Counted from the first letter of the stretch, positions 36,492 to 46,195 are shown. The stretch is DNA of 64,000 bases from Microbacterium allomyrinae (GCF_020682705.1 NZ_JAGTTN010000004.1:1-64000); one strand, 5' to 3'. The notes: a model not told the origin generated them from the letters alone. Numbers and translations: made by a program.

Positions 36492-38213
36492 TCAGACCCG
36501 ACCGTGGATCAGGTCCGCCGCGACCTCGCCGATCACGATGGCGGGCGCGTTCGTGTGGCCGCGGATCACCGTGGGCATGACGGATGCATCGGCCACGCGC
36601 AGCCCCGTCACCCCGCGGACGCGCAGCTCGGGGTCCACGACCGACGCGGCATCCGTCCCCATCCGGGCCGTGCCGACGGGGTGGTACAGCGTGTGCGAGT
36701 AGCGGCGCATCGAGAGCTCGGCGCGCTCGGGCGGCGTCATGTGCTCGCCCCCTTCGGGCTGGATCCAGCCGCCGGTCGTGATGGCGCGCAGCGCCTCGGT
36801 GTCGACCAGGCGCTCGCACGCGGCGAGCCCGGCGAGCACGGCGCGCTCGTCGATGCCCTCGGGATCGGTGAGGTAGCCGGGATCGATGACGGCCTTGTCG
36901 TGCGGGTCGCCCGACGCGAGCCGGATGGTGCCGCGGCTGTGCGGACGCAGCAGGATCGCGCCGAGGGTGATGCCTTCGCCGGGGGTCGGCACGAGGCCTT
37001 CGCCGACGTAGGGGACCGGCGCGAAGATGATCTCGATGTCGGGCAGACCCGCAGGCATGCCCGATTCGTCTGCGACGGCGGTGCGGAGGAACCCGCAGGC
37101 CTCGCCGACGTTCGAGGTCAGCATCCCGCGGCGGGCGGTCAGATAGCGCACGAGCTCACCGGGGCGTTCGGCGCCGAACAGCGTGCCGCCGCGCGCCTCG
37201 GGCGCGATTCCCGAGACGAGGTGGTCCTGCAGGTTCGCGCCGACATCGCGCGCGTCGACGATGATCGGGATGCCGTGCTCGGCCAGGTGCGCGGACGGCC
37301 CGATGCCGCTCAGCATGAGCAGCTGCGGCGTGTTGATCGCTCCGCCGCTCAGGATCACCTCGCGCCGGGCGAGCGCGTGCCGCGTGATTGCGTCGATCTC
37401 GACGTACACGCCGGTCGCGCGCGGCGTTTCGGCGGGCTCGGCGACCGTGGGCGCGGCGGACGCCGCCGGTTCGCCGCCACGAGTCGTGGCGTCCCGCGCC
37501 CCGGGCGCGAACGTCACGCGCCGCACCAGAGCGCCGGTGACGACGCGCAGGTTGCGCCGGCCCTTCGCGGGTCGCAGATAGGCGTCGGCGGTCGAGGCTC
37601 GAGCCCCGCGGGTCTGCGACACCATCGTCTCGGAGAATCCCTGGCCCGCCGGCAGATTGGCGGGAGTGATCGGATGCCCCGCCTCGGCAGCCGCGGCGAG
37701 GAACGCTGCGGTGTGGGGCCGGGGATCGCGCTGACGCTCGACCGATTGCGGGCCGTCGGTGCCCTGCATGGCATCCGACGGATCCTGGGTGCGCTCGACG
37801 CGACGGAAGTAGGGGACCAGCGACTCCCACGACCAGGCCGGGCCCGCGGCATCCGCCCATTCGTCGTAGTCGGCGGCGAAACCGCGCACCCACATCATCG
37901 CGTTGAGCGACGACGATCCGCCCAGCGTCTTGCCGCGAGGCCAGAAGATCGTGCGGCCTTCGAGACGCTCCTGCGGGACGGTGTCGTAGCCCCAGTCGTA
38001 GGCGCCGCGGAACAGCTTCGAGAACGCCGCGGGGACGTGCAGCTCGAGGGCGCTGTCGGGGGCCCCGGCCTCGAGGAGCAGCACGGTCACCGAGGGATCC
38101 TCGCTCAACCGCGCCGCGAGCGCCGCCCCCGCGGAACCCGCGCCGACGACGATGTAGTCGGCGGTGAGATCGATGGCCTGCCGAGTGCCGCGCCGACGCC
38201 GCGCGGCCTTCAC
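36492..38213 (-). CDS. GMC-family FAD-dependent alcohol oxidoreductase
   Basis: 573 residues. An N-terminal FAD-binding loop, VVGAGSAGAALAARLS, and the GMC signatures PRGKTLGGSSSLNAMMWVRG and GGAINTPQLLMLSGIG are present. Active-site His511 (YHPVGTARMG) and the RGHTNAP segment (Asn555) match the family. It oxidises a primary alcohol, possibly choline-like, to an aldehyde. The aldehyde dehydrogenase gene lies directly upstream with a 4-nt GTGA overlap, so the two likely act in sequence. The substrate cannot be assigned. A short basic N-terminal stretch precedes the FAD domain. Confidence 0.92.
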   Translation of the reverse strand: MKAARRRRGTRQAIDLTADYIVVGAGSAGAALAARLSEDPSVTVLLLEAGAPDSALELHVPAAFSKLFRGAYDWGYDTVPQERLEGRTIFWPRGKTLGGSSSLNAMMWVRGFAADYDEWADAAGPAWSWESLVPYFRRVERTQDPSDAMQGTDGPQSVERQRDPRPHTAAFLAAAAEAGHPITPANLPAGQGFSETMVSQTRGARASTADAYLRPAKGRRNLRVVTGALVRRVTFAPGARDATTRGGEPAASAAPTVAEPAETPRATGVYVEIDAITRHALARREVILSGGAINTPQLLMLSGIGPSAHLAEHGIPIIVDARDVGANLQDHLVSGIAPEARGGTLFGAERPGELVRYLTARRGMLTSNVGEACGFLRTAVADESGMPAGLPDIEIIFAPVPYVGEGLVPTPGEGITLGAILLRPHSRGTIRLASGDPHDKAVIDPGYLTDPEGIDERAVLAGLAACERLVDTEALRAITTGGWIQPEGGEHMTPPERAELSMRRYSHTLYHPVGTARMGTDAASVVDPELRVRGVTGLRVADASVMPTVIRGHTNAPAIVIGEVAADLIHGRV

Positions 38214-40009
38214 GCGCGGAACGCCTGCACGAGAGTGCCGACGAGCTTCGCGTAGTCGCCGTTCATCCGGAACCGCGTGAATCCTTCGCTGACCGCTGTT
38301 CCGGTCCGTGAGCTGACGAACCAGGGGGGCTTCGGCAGCACCGAGAACGAGCGTCCCTTCGACGCGGCCAGCGCGCGGGGGTCGAGCGAGCGGGGGAAGG
38401 GCCGGAACGGTCCGCGCGTGACCGAGCGCTCCACGCGGTCCAGCAGGAGGGCGTTGTGGACGACCCCGATCCCGCTCTCGACGTTCTGCAGCGTCGCGCC
38501 CGGGAACCCGCCCCACGTGAGCGTCGCGGTGAGGAACCCGAACGCCGTCCACGAGTTGATCGACACGGTGCCGTAGCGCAGCTCCGCGATCGCCCGCTCG
38601 AACCCGTCGCCGAGCGCCGCCTGCGTCTCGGGGTCGATCAGCAGGTTCGCCCCGAGCGTGCCGGCGAGCTTGTCGTTCGCATGCGCGACGGCGGCGTCGA
38701 GGAACTCCTGCCCGTTGCCCGGCAGCGAGAGGACCCCGAGCACGGGGGCGAAGTACTCCGTCGTCTCGAGCGCCGTCGGGTCGTCTCCCGGTGCGATGTC
38801 GACGATCGCGCGTGTGCCGTCGGCGCACCACGCCGCATCGGGATACCCGGATGCCGCGGCCTCGAGTCGTGCGTCGCTGTGCGGGTACCAGACCGGGCGC
38901 CGGGGTGCGGCCTCGTAGGCGGCGCGCAGCGCGGCGAGGAACGCCTCGCGCTGGGGCCACTCGGCGCCGATCAGGACGACCTGGCCCGCGATGCAGTTGT
39001 GGCCCGAGTTCTGCAGGCGCATGGTGGCGATGTGCTCGGCCTGGAACCTCAGGTCGGCGTCGGACCACCGGCCCGGCACCACGATGATGGGGGACACGCC
39101 GCCGAGTTCGGCCGTGATCGGCTTCTTCAGCTGCGGGCGGTTCTCACGCCGGCGCCGGGTGCTGGCGCCAGCGCCGGGCCCGGACTGAGGTCCCCAGACG
39201 ATCGCATCGAACGTCGCGCTCGCCCCGGTGATGTGCACGTGCGCGATGCCGGGGTGCCCGGTCAGGTACGCGCCGACATCGCCGCCGCCGCGCACGATGC
39301 GCAGGAACCCGGGCTCGATCAGCGGAGCCAGCGCCCGCTCGAACACCGGCACGAGAGCGTCCTGCGTGGGATTCACCTTCAGGATCGCGACACGGTTGTG
39401 GGCGAGCAGCTCGTACATGACGTCGAGGACCGGGATCGAGGTGACGTTGCCGGCACCGAGCACCAGGCCGACGCCGCCGGAGTGCGTCGGGGTGAGCTGT
39501 GCGAGTCCGGCGGTGCGGCGGGCCTCATCGGCGGTCACTCCCGGCTCGAACCAGATCTCACCGGTGTATCCCGACAGCAGCAGCCCGTCGACGGCGCTGA
39601 GCGGGAACACGTGAGCGCGCACGCGGCCTCCGGGTGCGGCATCCGTCTTCACTCCCGCGAGGGGACTGGTGCCCCGGGCGAGAGTCCGCAGCGTCGAGCG
39701 GTACGCGTCGAAGGCGGTGAGCGTGCCGTAGGGCCCCGAGAGCCATTCCTCGCCGCGAAGGGGATGCCCCGGCTCCAGCTGCTTGGACGTCGCGGCGACG
39801 TCCGCCCACTCCTCGGCGACGGCGGATACGGTCGCGTGCAGGCTGTCGAGCAGCCGCGCACGCTGGTCGAGGGTGAGCTGCGCCCAGGTGCGGGCACCCC
39901 GCTGCAGGTCGCCGATCGCGCGGTCGAGTGCGGCACGCTCGTCGTCGGAGAGGGAGGGCGCCGTGGTGGCGCGGGACTTCACGGATGTCTCCGGGGCGGC
40001 CTTGGGCAC
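38210..40009 (-). CDS. Aldehyde dehydrogenase family protein
   Basis: 599 residues, longer than the usual ~480-510. The catalytic Cys339 lies in SGHNCIAGQ and general-base Glu301 in AELGGVSP, both where expected relative to each other. The insert ARRRREN region and the N-terminal ~60 residues account for extra length. It should oxidise an aldehyde to an acid with NAD(P)+, most simply the product of the coupled GMC enzyme. The GTG at 40009 is chosen for the SD GAAGGAGAG upstream. It lies 55 nt after the transporter gene and may belong to the same transcript. Confidence 0.88.
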   Translation of the reverse strand: MPKAAPETSVKSRATTAPSLSDDERAALDRAIGDLQRGARTWAQLTLDQRARLLDSLHATVSAVAEEWADVAATSKQLEPGHPLRGEEWLSGPYGTLTAFDAYRSTLRTLARGTSPLAGVKTDAAPGGRVRAHVFPLSAVDGLLLSGYTGEIWFEPGVTADEARRTAGLAQLTPTHSGGVGLVLGAGNVTSIPVLDVMYELLAHNRVAILKVNPTQDALVPVFERALAPLIEPGFLRIVRGGGDVGAYLTGHPGIAHVHITGASATFDAIVWGPQSGPGAGASTRRRRENRPQLKKPITAELGGVSPIIVVPGRWSDADLRFQAEHIATMRLQNSGHNCIAGQVVLIGAEWPQREAFLAALRAAYEAAPRRPVWYPHSDARLEAAASGYPDAAWCADGTRAIVDIAPGDDPTALETTEYFAPVLGVLSLPGNGQEFLDAAVAHANDKLAGTLGANLLIDPETQAALGDGFERAIAELRYGTVSINSWTAFGFLTATLTWGGFPGATLQNVESGIGVVHNALLLDRVERSVTRGPFRPFPRSLDPRALAASKGRSFSVLPKPPWFVSSRTGTAVSEGFTRFRMNGDYAKLVGTLVQAFRA

Positions 40010-40064
40010 GGGGCGCTCTCCTTCGGGCGGGGATCTCAGTCTAGATCGGTGTCGGCACGCGGTC

Positions 40065-41573
40065 TCAGCCGGGCTGCGACTGGATGTCGGCCGCGCGGTG
40101 AGCCTCGATGTCGACCCGTCGCAGCGGGTACCGCGCGAGCGTGACGAGGCTGAGCGCGATGAGCGCTGCCGGCACCACGCTGAAGCTGACGACGATGCCG
40201 GTGATCGCGGCATCCGGCTGCTCGACCAGCTGCCCCGCGGTCGACGAGACGTACCCCGTCACCGCGAGGATGATCGACAGCACCATCGCGCCGAGCGCGA
40301 AGCCGACGGTCTCGCCCGCGGTCCACACACCGCTGAACGCGCCGGCGCGGCCGGGGCCGTTCTGCTGCTCGTCGTGCGAGATGACGTCGGGGAGCATGGC
40401 CATCGGCAGCGACTGCAGGCCGGCATACGCGATTCCGGCGATGCCGACGGGCACGTAGATCCACGCGCCCGGCGCCCACAGCACCCCGAGGATCGACAGC
40501 GCCGCCGCCGCGAACACGACGCTGGCGATCGCGAACGTGCGCTCCTTGCCGATCCGGCGGGCGACGACGCCCCAGGCGGGGGCGGCCAGCAGCGCCGGTG
40601 CGATCAGCGCGATGAACAGCAGCTCGACGGCGGCCTGATCGTGCAGCACCCACGTCGCGACGTACTGCGCGCCGGCGAGCATGAGCCCGGTCGCGAGAGC
40701 CTGCAGCACGAAGGTCGCCAGCAGCGCGCGGAACGGCAGGCTCCGCCGAAGGGCCCGGATGCCGGACGCATAGTGCGTGCGCATGCTCACGCGCTCCGCG
40801 GCAGCCGTCCCGCCCCCGTTCCCGCTCTCGGCACCGGGCGGAGGGGAGACGCGACCGGCGGAGGAGCTCTCGCCGACCGCGGGTCGTCCCCTCGTCTCGC
40901 GGGCCGGGTGCCGGGCGACGGTCGTTGCCACCAGCATCCCGATGCCGATCACGACGCCCGAGACCACGCCCATGATGAGGTAGCCGAGCACCGGGTCCTC
41001 TGCCGAGCGGCGCAGCGCCGGCCCTCCGGCGCCGAACAGCAGGATCGCGAACGTCAGCACGACCACGCGCCATGTCAGCAGGCGGGTGCGCTCGTCGTAG
41101 TCGGGGGTGAGCTCGGCCGGGAGCGCGATGTACGGCACCTGGAAGAGGCTGAAGGCGGTCGCGGTGAGCGTGAAGGCGATCAGCACCCAGATCGCCCCGA
41201 CGACGGGGCCGAGCGCGGGCGGCACCGCGAAGGTCAGCGCGAACAGCAGCGGCAGGGCGAGCGCGCCGATCAGCATGAGCCGCCGGCGCGAGCCGTGGCG
41301 GGCGAGGTCGCGGTCGGTGAGCGCGCCGATCACGGGATCGATGACGACGTCCCACACCTTTGCGACCGTGATGACGAGTCCGGCCGCGAGCGCGGCCACG
41401 CCGAGCGAGTCCGTCAGGTAGTAGGTGAGGACCAGGCCGGGGAGCGTCGCGAACCCGCCGGTGCCGAGCGACCCGGTCGCGTAGCGGGCGATGGTGCCGC
41501 GCGTGAGGCGGAGGGAGGAGACGGACACGAGCGAGGGGTCAGCCTTCGGCGCGGACGGCGTCGGCGACGGCAC
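40065..41573 (-). CDS. GPH-family (MelB-like) MFS transporter
   Basis: 502 residues with 12 membrane helices and a charged, Gly/Pro-rich central loop (~225-265). The pattern near VWDVVIDPVIGALTDR and SRRRLMLIGA is characteristic of glycoside-pentoside-hexuronide cation symporters. It presumably imports a substrate for the adjacent catabolic genes. The GTG at 41573 would overlap kynureninase by 35 nt; GTG 41528, just after that stop, is a shorter alternative, so the start is uncertain. The family match is firm, the substrate unknown. Confidence 0.85.
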   Translation of the reverse strand: MPSPTPSAPKADPSLVSVSSLRLTRGTIARYATGSLGTGGFATLPGLVLTYYLTDSLGVAALAAGLVITVAKVWDVVIDPVIGALTDRDLARHGSRRRLMLIGALALPLLFALTFAVPPALGPVVGAIWVLIAFTLTATAFSLFQVPYIALPAELTPDYDERTRLLTWRVVVLTFAILLFGAGGPALRRSAEDPVLGYLIMGVVSGVVIGIGMLVATTVARHPARETRGRPAVGESSSAGRVSPPPGAESGNGGGTAAAERVSMRTHYASGIRALRRSLPFRALLATFVLQALATGLMLAGAQYVATWVLHDQAAVELLFIALIAPALLAAPAWGVVARRIGKERTFAIASVVFAAAALSILGVLWAPGAWIYVPVGIAGIAYAGLQSLPMAMLPDVISHDEQQNGPGRAGAFSGVWTAGETVGFALGAMVLSIILAVTGYVSSTAGQLVEQPDAAITGIVVSFSVVPAALIALSLVTLARYPLRRVDIEAHRAADIQSQPG

Positions 41574-42822
41574 GCAGGCCCGTGAGGGTCTCGGCGAAAG
41601 ACGTCGACAGCGGGGAGAGCCCGATGCGCAGGCCGCCGGGGTCGCGGTAGTCGGGGATCACGTCGGCGGACCACAGCCGCGCCGTGACCGCCCGCATCGC
41701 CGGGTGCGACAGCGTGACGTGCCCTCCTCGCCGGGAGGGGTCGCGCGGCGAGGCGATCGTCACCCCGTGCGGCGCGAGCAGGGCATCCGAGACCCGCACC
41801 GCGAACTCGGTGAGCGCCACGGACTTCGCGCGGACGGCGGCGATTCCCGCCTCTTCGATGAGTGCGAGGGTGTCCTGCATCGCGAGCATGCCGACCACCG
41901 GCGGTGTTCCCGACAGGAAGCGGCGCATCCCGGTCGCGGGAACGTAGGACGGGCCCATCGCGAACACGTCGGCGGTGCCCATCCATCCCTGGATCGGCTG
42001 GGCGAGTCGGTCCTGCAGCCCGGCGGCGACGTACGCGAAGGCGGGCGAGCCGGGTCCGCCGTTGAGGTACTTGTACGTGCATCCGACGGCGACATCGAAG
42101 GCCCACGCATCCGCTTCGACCGGCACGGAACCTGCCGAGTGGCAGAGATCCCACACGATGAGCGCACCGGCGTCGTGCGCGATGCGCGTGAGGGAGGCGG
42201 CATCCGCGAGATATCCCGATCGGTACGCGACGTGCGACAGCAGCACGACGGCGGTCTCGGGTCCGACAGCCGCCTGCAGCGCCTCGGCGGTCACGCCGGT
42301 CGTCACGTCGACATCCAGCCATCGCAGACGCCCACCGCGCTCGCGGGCGATGCCCTCGACGAGGTAGCGGTCGGTCGGGAAGTTGTCGCGGTCGACCACG
42401 ATCTCCACGCGGGCGGGATCCGCCGCGACGACCGCGTCGAACGCGGCCCGGACCATCTTGTAGAGCAGCACCGTCGTCGAGTCGCCGACGACGGTCTGCC
42501 CCGCGGCTGCGCCGATCGCGACCCTGCCGATCGTGTCGCCGATCGCGAACGGCAGCCGCATCCACGATTCGTCCCACCCGCGGATGAGGCGCCCGCCCCA
42601 TTCGTCGGTCGCGAATCTCGCAAGCCGGTCGACGCTCGCGCGCGGCAGGCGCCCGAGCGAGTTGCCGTCGAAGTACACGAGCGATGTCTCGGCGCCCACG
42701 AAGAGGTCGCGGTATGCGCGGAGGGCGTCGGCGGCGTCGAGAGCGAGCGCGTCGCCGTCGAGCACGTCCGCTCCGGAGGCGACGTCCGCCGTGTCCGCAC
42801 GGGCCGGGTCAGTGGTCGTCAT
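41539..42822 (-). CDS. kynU: Kynureninase
   Basis: 427 residues. The PLP-binding Lys251 sits in CTYKYLNGGPGSPAF, the kynureninase signature; VYFDGNSLGRLP and DLCHSAGSVPV also match the family. It cleaves kynurenine to anthranilate and alanine. The ATG at 42822 follows GAGGAG at good spacing; an upstream extension is out of place because it lies inside the amidohydrolase gene. It overlaps that gene by 14 nt and the transporter gene downstream, so the operon is tightly packed. Confidence 0.95.
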   Translation of the reverse strand: MTTTDPARADTADVASGADVLDGDALALDAADALRAYRDLFVGAETSLVYFDGNSLGRLPRASVDRLARFATDEWGGRLIRGWDESWMRLPFAIGDTIGRVAIGAAAGQTVVGDSTTVLLYKMVRAAFDAVVAADPARVEIVVDRDNFPTDRYLVEGIARERGGRLRWLDVDVTTGVTAEALQAAVGPETAVVLLSHVAYRSGYLADAASLTRIAHDAGALIVWDLCHSAGSVPVEADAWAFDVAVGCTYKYLNGGPGSPAFAYVAAGLQDRLAQPIQGWMGTADVFAMGPSYVPATGMRRFLSGTPPVVGMLAMQDTLALIEEAGIAAVRAKSVALTEFAVRVSDALLAPHGVTIASPRDPSRRGGHVTLSHPAMRAVTARLWSADVIPDYRDPGGLRIGLSPLSTSFAETLTGLRAVADAVRAEG

Positions 42823-43792
42823 GGATGAGCTCCTCGGCGGGCACGACGCACGCGCCCGCCAGCCATGCGGCCACTTCGTCGAGGGTCGTCGGCGCGGGCC
42901 CGGCGACGAACGTGCAGACACCCGTCGGCGCAACGCTCGAGGGCCACGGATCCGTCATGGCCACGATCAGCGCGGGCCCGCGCACGCCCGCACGGTGAAG
43001 GGCGGCCACCTCGGCCGGGTGGACGCCGACCGGCTGATCGCCGTTGCCGAGATCGGTGCCGTAGAGCACGCGTCCCCCGGCGGCGGCGAAGCCGGCGAGG
43101 TTGATACGCGCGTTCTCGGATGCCTCGTCGCCGGCGCCGTGGATGGCGAGCGTCGAGACCCACACCTGCCCCGCCGTCACCGCGTGCGCGGTGAGTTTGC
43201 GGCCGACGGCCTCGGTGAAGGGCGTGTGGGCGAGTGCGTCGATTCCGGCGTCGAGGGCCAGCTGCGCCATCCCCTCGCCTTCGACGTGCGCGACGACGGG
43301 CAGCCCTCGCTCGCGCGCGCTCGAGACCACCGCGGCGAGCGTGTCGGGGTCGAAGACGGGTCCGTCGACGCGGTTCAGCGACACCTTGATGACGGATGCC
43401 CCGAACGAGGCCTGCTCGTCGACGGCGGTCGCCGCGCCGCCGGGCACACCGGGGTGCGTCGAGGCGTTGCTGATCTCGCGTGCGATCTCGGCGGGCGCCC
43501 ACGACCGGCCGACGGGGTATCCGCCCACCGCAGTGAGGAAGGCGCCGGCATATGCCACTCGCGGAATGCCGTGATGATCGCGCTGCGCCAGGGCGACGGG
43601 GTCGCCGCCCAGGTCGACGACTCCGGCGATGCCCCCGGCGGCGAGAGGACCCTCGTCGATCAGGTGCAGATGCACGTGGTGGTCGATGAAGGGAGGCAGC
43701 GACACCCCCTGCTCGCCGGTGATGGCGCGTCGGCAGAGCGCGGCGTCGGGGCCGAGCAGGGCGCGCAGCGCGAAGGGGTCGTGGCCGTTCAT
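42809..43792 (-). CDS. Amidohydrolase-family protein in the kynurenine operon
   Basis: 327 residues. Metal-ligand motifs of the amidohydrolase TIM barrel are visible: HHVHLH near the N-terminus, His in PVVAHVEGEG, His in LAHTPF and Asp in YGTDLGNGD. It lies between tryptophan dioxygenase (TGATG overlap) and kynureninase (14-nt overlap), exactly where kynurenine formamidase would be needed. No KynB-type cyclase-like gene is in the window. A formamidase role is an inference; other hydrolytic roles remain possible. Confidence 0.85.
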   Translation of the reverse strand: MNGHDPFALRALLGPDAALCRRAITGEQGVSLPPFIDHHVHLHLIDEGPLAAGGIAGVVDLGGDPVALAQRDHHGIPRVAYAGAFLTAVGGYPVGRSWAPAEIAREISNASTHPGVPGGAATAVDEQASFGASVIKVSLNRVDGPVFDPDTLAAVVSSARERGLPVVAHVEGEGMAQLALDAGIDALAHTPFTEAVGRKLTAHAVTAGQVWVSTLAIHGAGDEASENARINLAGFAAAGGRVLYGTDLGNGDQPVGVHPAEVAALHRAGVRGPALIVAMTDPWPSSVAPTGVCTFVAGPAPTTLDEVAAWLAGACVVPAEELIHDDH

Positions 43793-44646
43793 CACAGCTC
43801 CGTTCGTACGGCGTACAGCTCGGGAAAGAAGGTGAGCTCGAGCGCTCGACGCAGGAACGACGCGCCGCTGGATCCGCCGGTGCCGCTCTTGAGTCCGATG
43901 ATGCGCTCGACGGTCTTCAGGTGGCGGAATCGCCACAGCTGGAAGTTGTCCTCCAGATCGACGAGCTCTTCGCATGCCTCGTACGCCGCCCAGTGCTTCT
44001 GCGGGTCCGTGTAGATCTCGACGAAGACGGGCAGGAGCTCGGGGGTGAACGTCCACGCCAGGGTCACGTCGCGCTCGAGCACATCGGCGGGTATCGGGTA
44101 GCCCGAGCGCGCCAGCATCCGCAGGAACTCGTCGTACAGGCTGGGCGCCTCGAGTGCCTGGCGCACCAGCTCCTGCGAGGCGGGATCGGCCTCGAATACG
44201 CGCAGCATCGCCGCGTTCTTGTTGCCGAGAGTGAACTCCACCGCGCGGTACTGCGCCGACTGGAAACCGCTCGCGTTGCCGAGCACGCCGCGGAACTGCG
44301 CGTACTCGGCGGGAGTCAGCGTCGCCAGCACCGACCACTGCTCGGTCAGGGTCTTCTGGATGTGCTTGACCCGCGCGATGCACTTGAGCGCGCGAGCGAG
44401 CTCGTCTTCGCGCAGCAGCCGGCACGCCGCGCCCAGCTCGTGCAGGACGAGCTTCAGCCACAGCTCCGTGGTCTGGTGCTGCACGATGAACAGCAGTTCG
44501 TCGTGGTGCTCGGGATCGCTCAGCGGCCGCTGGGCCGACAGCAGCGTGCCGAGATCGAGATAGCCGCCGTAGCTCATGCGATCGGCGAAGTCCGTGACGA
44601 CCGTGCCTTCGATCGTCCGGGTGTTCCGCTCGACGCCTTCGCTCAC
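43792..44646 (-). CDS. kynA: Tryptophan 2,3-dioxygenase
   Basis: 284 residues, matching the bacterial family. The tell-tale motifs are SYGGYLDLGTLLSAQ, HDELLFIVQHQTTELW, FQSAQYRAVEF and the heme-ligand His in RFRHLKTVERIIG. It opens the indole ring of tryptophan to give N-formylkynurenine. It is the first gene of the kyn operon (then amidohydrolase, kynU, transporter). The GTG at 44646 has TAGGCT 6 nt upstream and no SD, so translation is probably leaderless. Confidence 0.96.
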   Translation of the reverse strand: MSEGVERNTRTIEGTVVTDFADRMSYGGYLDLGTLLSAQRPLSDPEHHDELLFIVQHQTTELWLKLVLHELGAACRLLREDELARALKCIARVKHIQKTLTEQWSVLATLTPAEYAQFRGVLGNASGFQSAQYRAVEFTLGNKNAAMLRVFEADPASQELVRQALEAPSLYDEFLRMLARSGYPIPADVLERDVTLAWTFTPELLPVFVEIYTDPQKHWAAYEACEELVDLEDNFQLWRFRHLKTVERIIGLKSGTGGSSGASFLRRALELTFFPELYAVRTEL

Positions 44647-44652
44647 GGGCTC

Positions 44653-44658
44653 AGCCTA
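44653..44658 (-). promoter_or_regulatory. -10 element of the leaderless kyn operon promoter
   Basis: Minus-strand TAGGCT with a 6-nt gap to the GTG at 44646. No clear -35 is seen. Confidence 0.55.
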
Positions 44659-44696
44659 ATCAGCGAGGGCGCCCGGCGCGCCTGTGCCGTGCGGTG

Positions 44697-44954
44697 TCAG
44701 ATGAGCGAGAGCTCCCGCAGCTTGGACTCGACGGCGGCATTCGACGGTTCGACGTGGTGCGTGGCGTCGGGGTAGAGCACGACCGGGATGTTCGTGCGGC
44801 CCGAGATGTCGCGGGCGACATCGGCGGCCGCCGGGTCGGCGACGAGATCGACGTAGGTGTACGAGACGCCGAGGTCGTCGAGCTGGCGCTTGGTGCGGAC
44901 GCAGTCGCGGCACCAGTCCGCGCCGAAGACGGTGAGGCTCGAGGGGGAGGTCAT
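44697..44954 (-). CDS. Glutaredoxin-like protein (mycoredoxin type)
   Basis: 85 residues, a single thioredoxin-fold domain. The redox motif is CRDC in GADWCRDCVRTKRQL, followed by the cis-Pro region TNIPVVLYPD. Actinobacterial members use mycothiol to reduce mixed disulfides; the motif here differs from the CPYC of classical Mrx1. The ATG at 44954 is preceded by GAGAAT at 6 nt, suggesting a leaderless message. It sits between the kyn operon and a divergent glycosyltransferase gene. Confidence 0.88.
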   Translation of the reverse strand: MTSPSSLTVFGADWCRDCVRTKRQLDDLGVSYTYVDLVADPAAADVARDISGRTNIPVVLYPDATHHVEPSNAAVESKLRELSLI

Positions 44955-44960
44955 TCCTCC

Positions 44961-44966
44961 ATTCTC
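44961..44966 (-). promoter_or_regulatory. -10 element of the leaderless glutaredoxin-like promoter
   Basis: Minus-strand GAGAAT with a 6-nt gap (GGAGGA) to the ATG at 44954. The GGAGGA is too close to act as a normal SD. Confidence 0.4.
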
Positions 44967-45049
44967 GCCGAGGCATCCTGGGCGAGGGCCGGACGAGGCC
45001 CTGTCGCACTCGAACGATTGCATCCGTGCTCGTGGCAGGATGATCGGCA

Positions 45050-46195
45050 GTGCAACTGTCGATCATCGTCCCCACGTACAACGAGGCTCCGAACGTCGTG
45101 GAGCTCGTTCGTCGTGTCGTCGCGGCGACGGCCGGGATCGATGCCGAGATCGTCTTCGTCGACGACAGCTCCGACGACACCCCCGACGTGATCCGCGAGG
45201 CCGCGGCATCCGCACCTCTGCCTGTGCGCGTGATCCACCGCGACGCCCCCGTCGGCGGACTGGGCGGAGCCGTGCTCGAAGGATTCGCCGCCGCCGAGGC
45301 CGACGCGTGCCTCGTGATCGACGGCGACCTGCAGCACCCGCCCGAGAAGATCCCCGAGCTGTGGAGCCGCTTCTCACGCGGCGACGTCGATGTCGTGATC
45401 GCGTCGCGCTACGCGGGCGGCGGCACGGCGCACGGGCTGGCCGATCGCACGCGCGTGGTGGTGTCGAAGACGTCCACCGCGGTGACCCGGGCGATGTTCC
45501 CGGTGCGGCTGAAGGACGTCACCGACCCGATGACCGGGTTCTTCCTGATCGATCGGCGCAGCGTCGACGAGGCGGTCCTCAAACCCCGCGGGTTCAAGAT
45601 CCTGCTGGAGATCCTCGCGCGACGACCGCTGCGGATCGCGGAGGTCCCGTTCGACTTCGCCGACCGCCACGCCGGAGAATCGAAGGCGTCGATGCGTCAG
45701 GGCATCCACTTCCTCACCCAGCTCACCGCGCTGCGCTTCGGCAAGATGTCGCTGTTCGCCGTCATCGGCGGGCTCGGCGCGGTCGCGAACGTCGCGATCG
45801 TGTGGGCGCTGACACAGCTCGGCGTCGACTACATCGTGGCCGCGATCATCGCCGCCGAGGTGACCATCATCGGCAACTTCCTGCTGCTGGAGCACTTCGT
45901 CTTCCACGACATGCGCCAGCACGCATCGAGCGGCTGGATGCGGTTCGCGAAGTCGTTCACCTTCAACAACGTCGAGGCCCTCATCCGCATCCCGATCATC
46001 GCGGTGATGGTCGAGTCATGGCACTTCTCCGCTGTCCTGGCGACGGCCATCACCCTGGTCTTCGCGTTCTTCGTCCGCTTCCTCTTCCACTCGCTCGTGG
46101 TCTACGCGCCACGCAAGGCGGGGGTGCAGCCGAGCCCGGCACGCCGGTTCGTCGAAGAGCTGGACGCGCAGGCGACCACGCCCGGCGAACTGTAG
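45050..46195 (+). CDS. GT2 glycosyltransferase (polyprenyl-phosphate type) fused to GtrA domain
   Basis: 381 residues. Residues 1-~240 are GT2, with IIVPTYNEAPNV, FVDDSSDD, and DGDLQHPPEKIPEL, as in dolichyl-phosphate mannosyl/glucosyl transferases. Residues ~245-365 hold four membrane helices of a GtrA-like domain (FAVIGGLGAVANVAIVWAL, IGNFLLLEHFVF). It probably transfers a sugar from a nucleotide donor to polyprenyl phosphate and helps flip it. The GTG lies 5 nt after GATGAT, so the message may be leaderless; GCAGGA at 9 nt is a possible SD. It marks the start of the glycan region. Confidence 0.9.
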   Translation: MQLSIIVPTYNEAPNVVELVRRVVAATAGIDAEIVFVDDSSDDTPDVIREAAASAPLPVRVIHRDAPVGGLGGAVLEGFAAAEADACLVIDGDLQHPPEKIPELWSRFSRGDVDVVIASRYAGGGTAHGLADRTRVVVSKTSTAVTRAMFPVRLKDVTDPMTGFFLIDRRSVDEAVLKPRGFKILLEILARRPLRIAEVPFDFADRHAGESKASMRQGIHFLTQLTALRFGKMSLFAVIGGLGAVANVAIVWALTQLGVDYIVAAIIAAEVTIIGNFLLLEHFVFHDMRQHASSGWMRFAKSFTFNNVEALIRIPIIAVMVESWHFSAVLATAITLVFAFFVRFLFHSLVVYAPRKAGVQPSPARRFVEELDAQATTPGEL

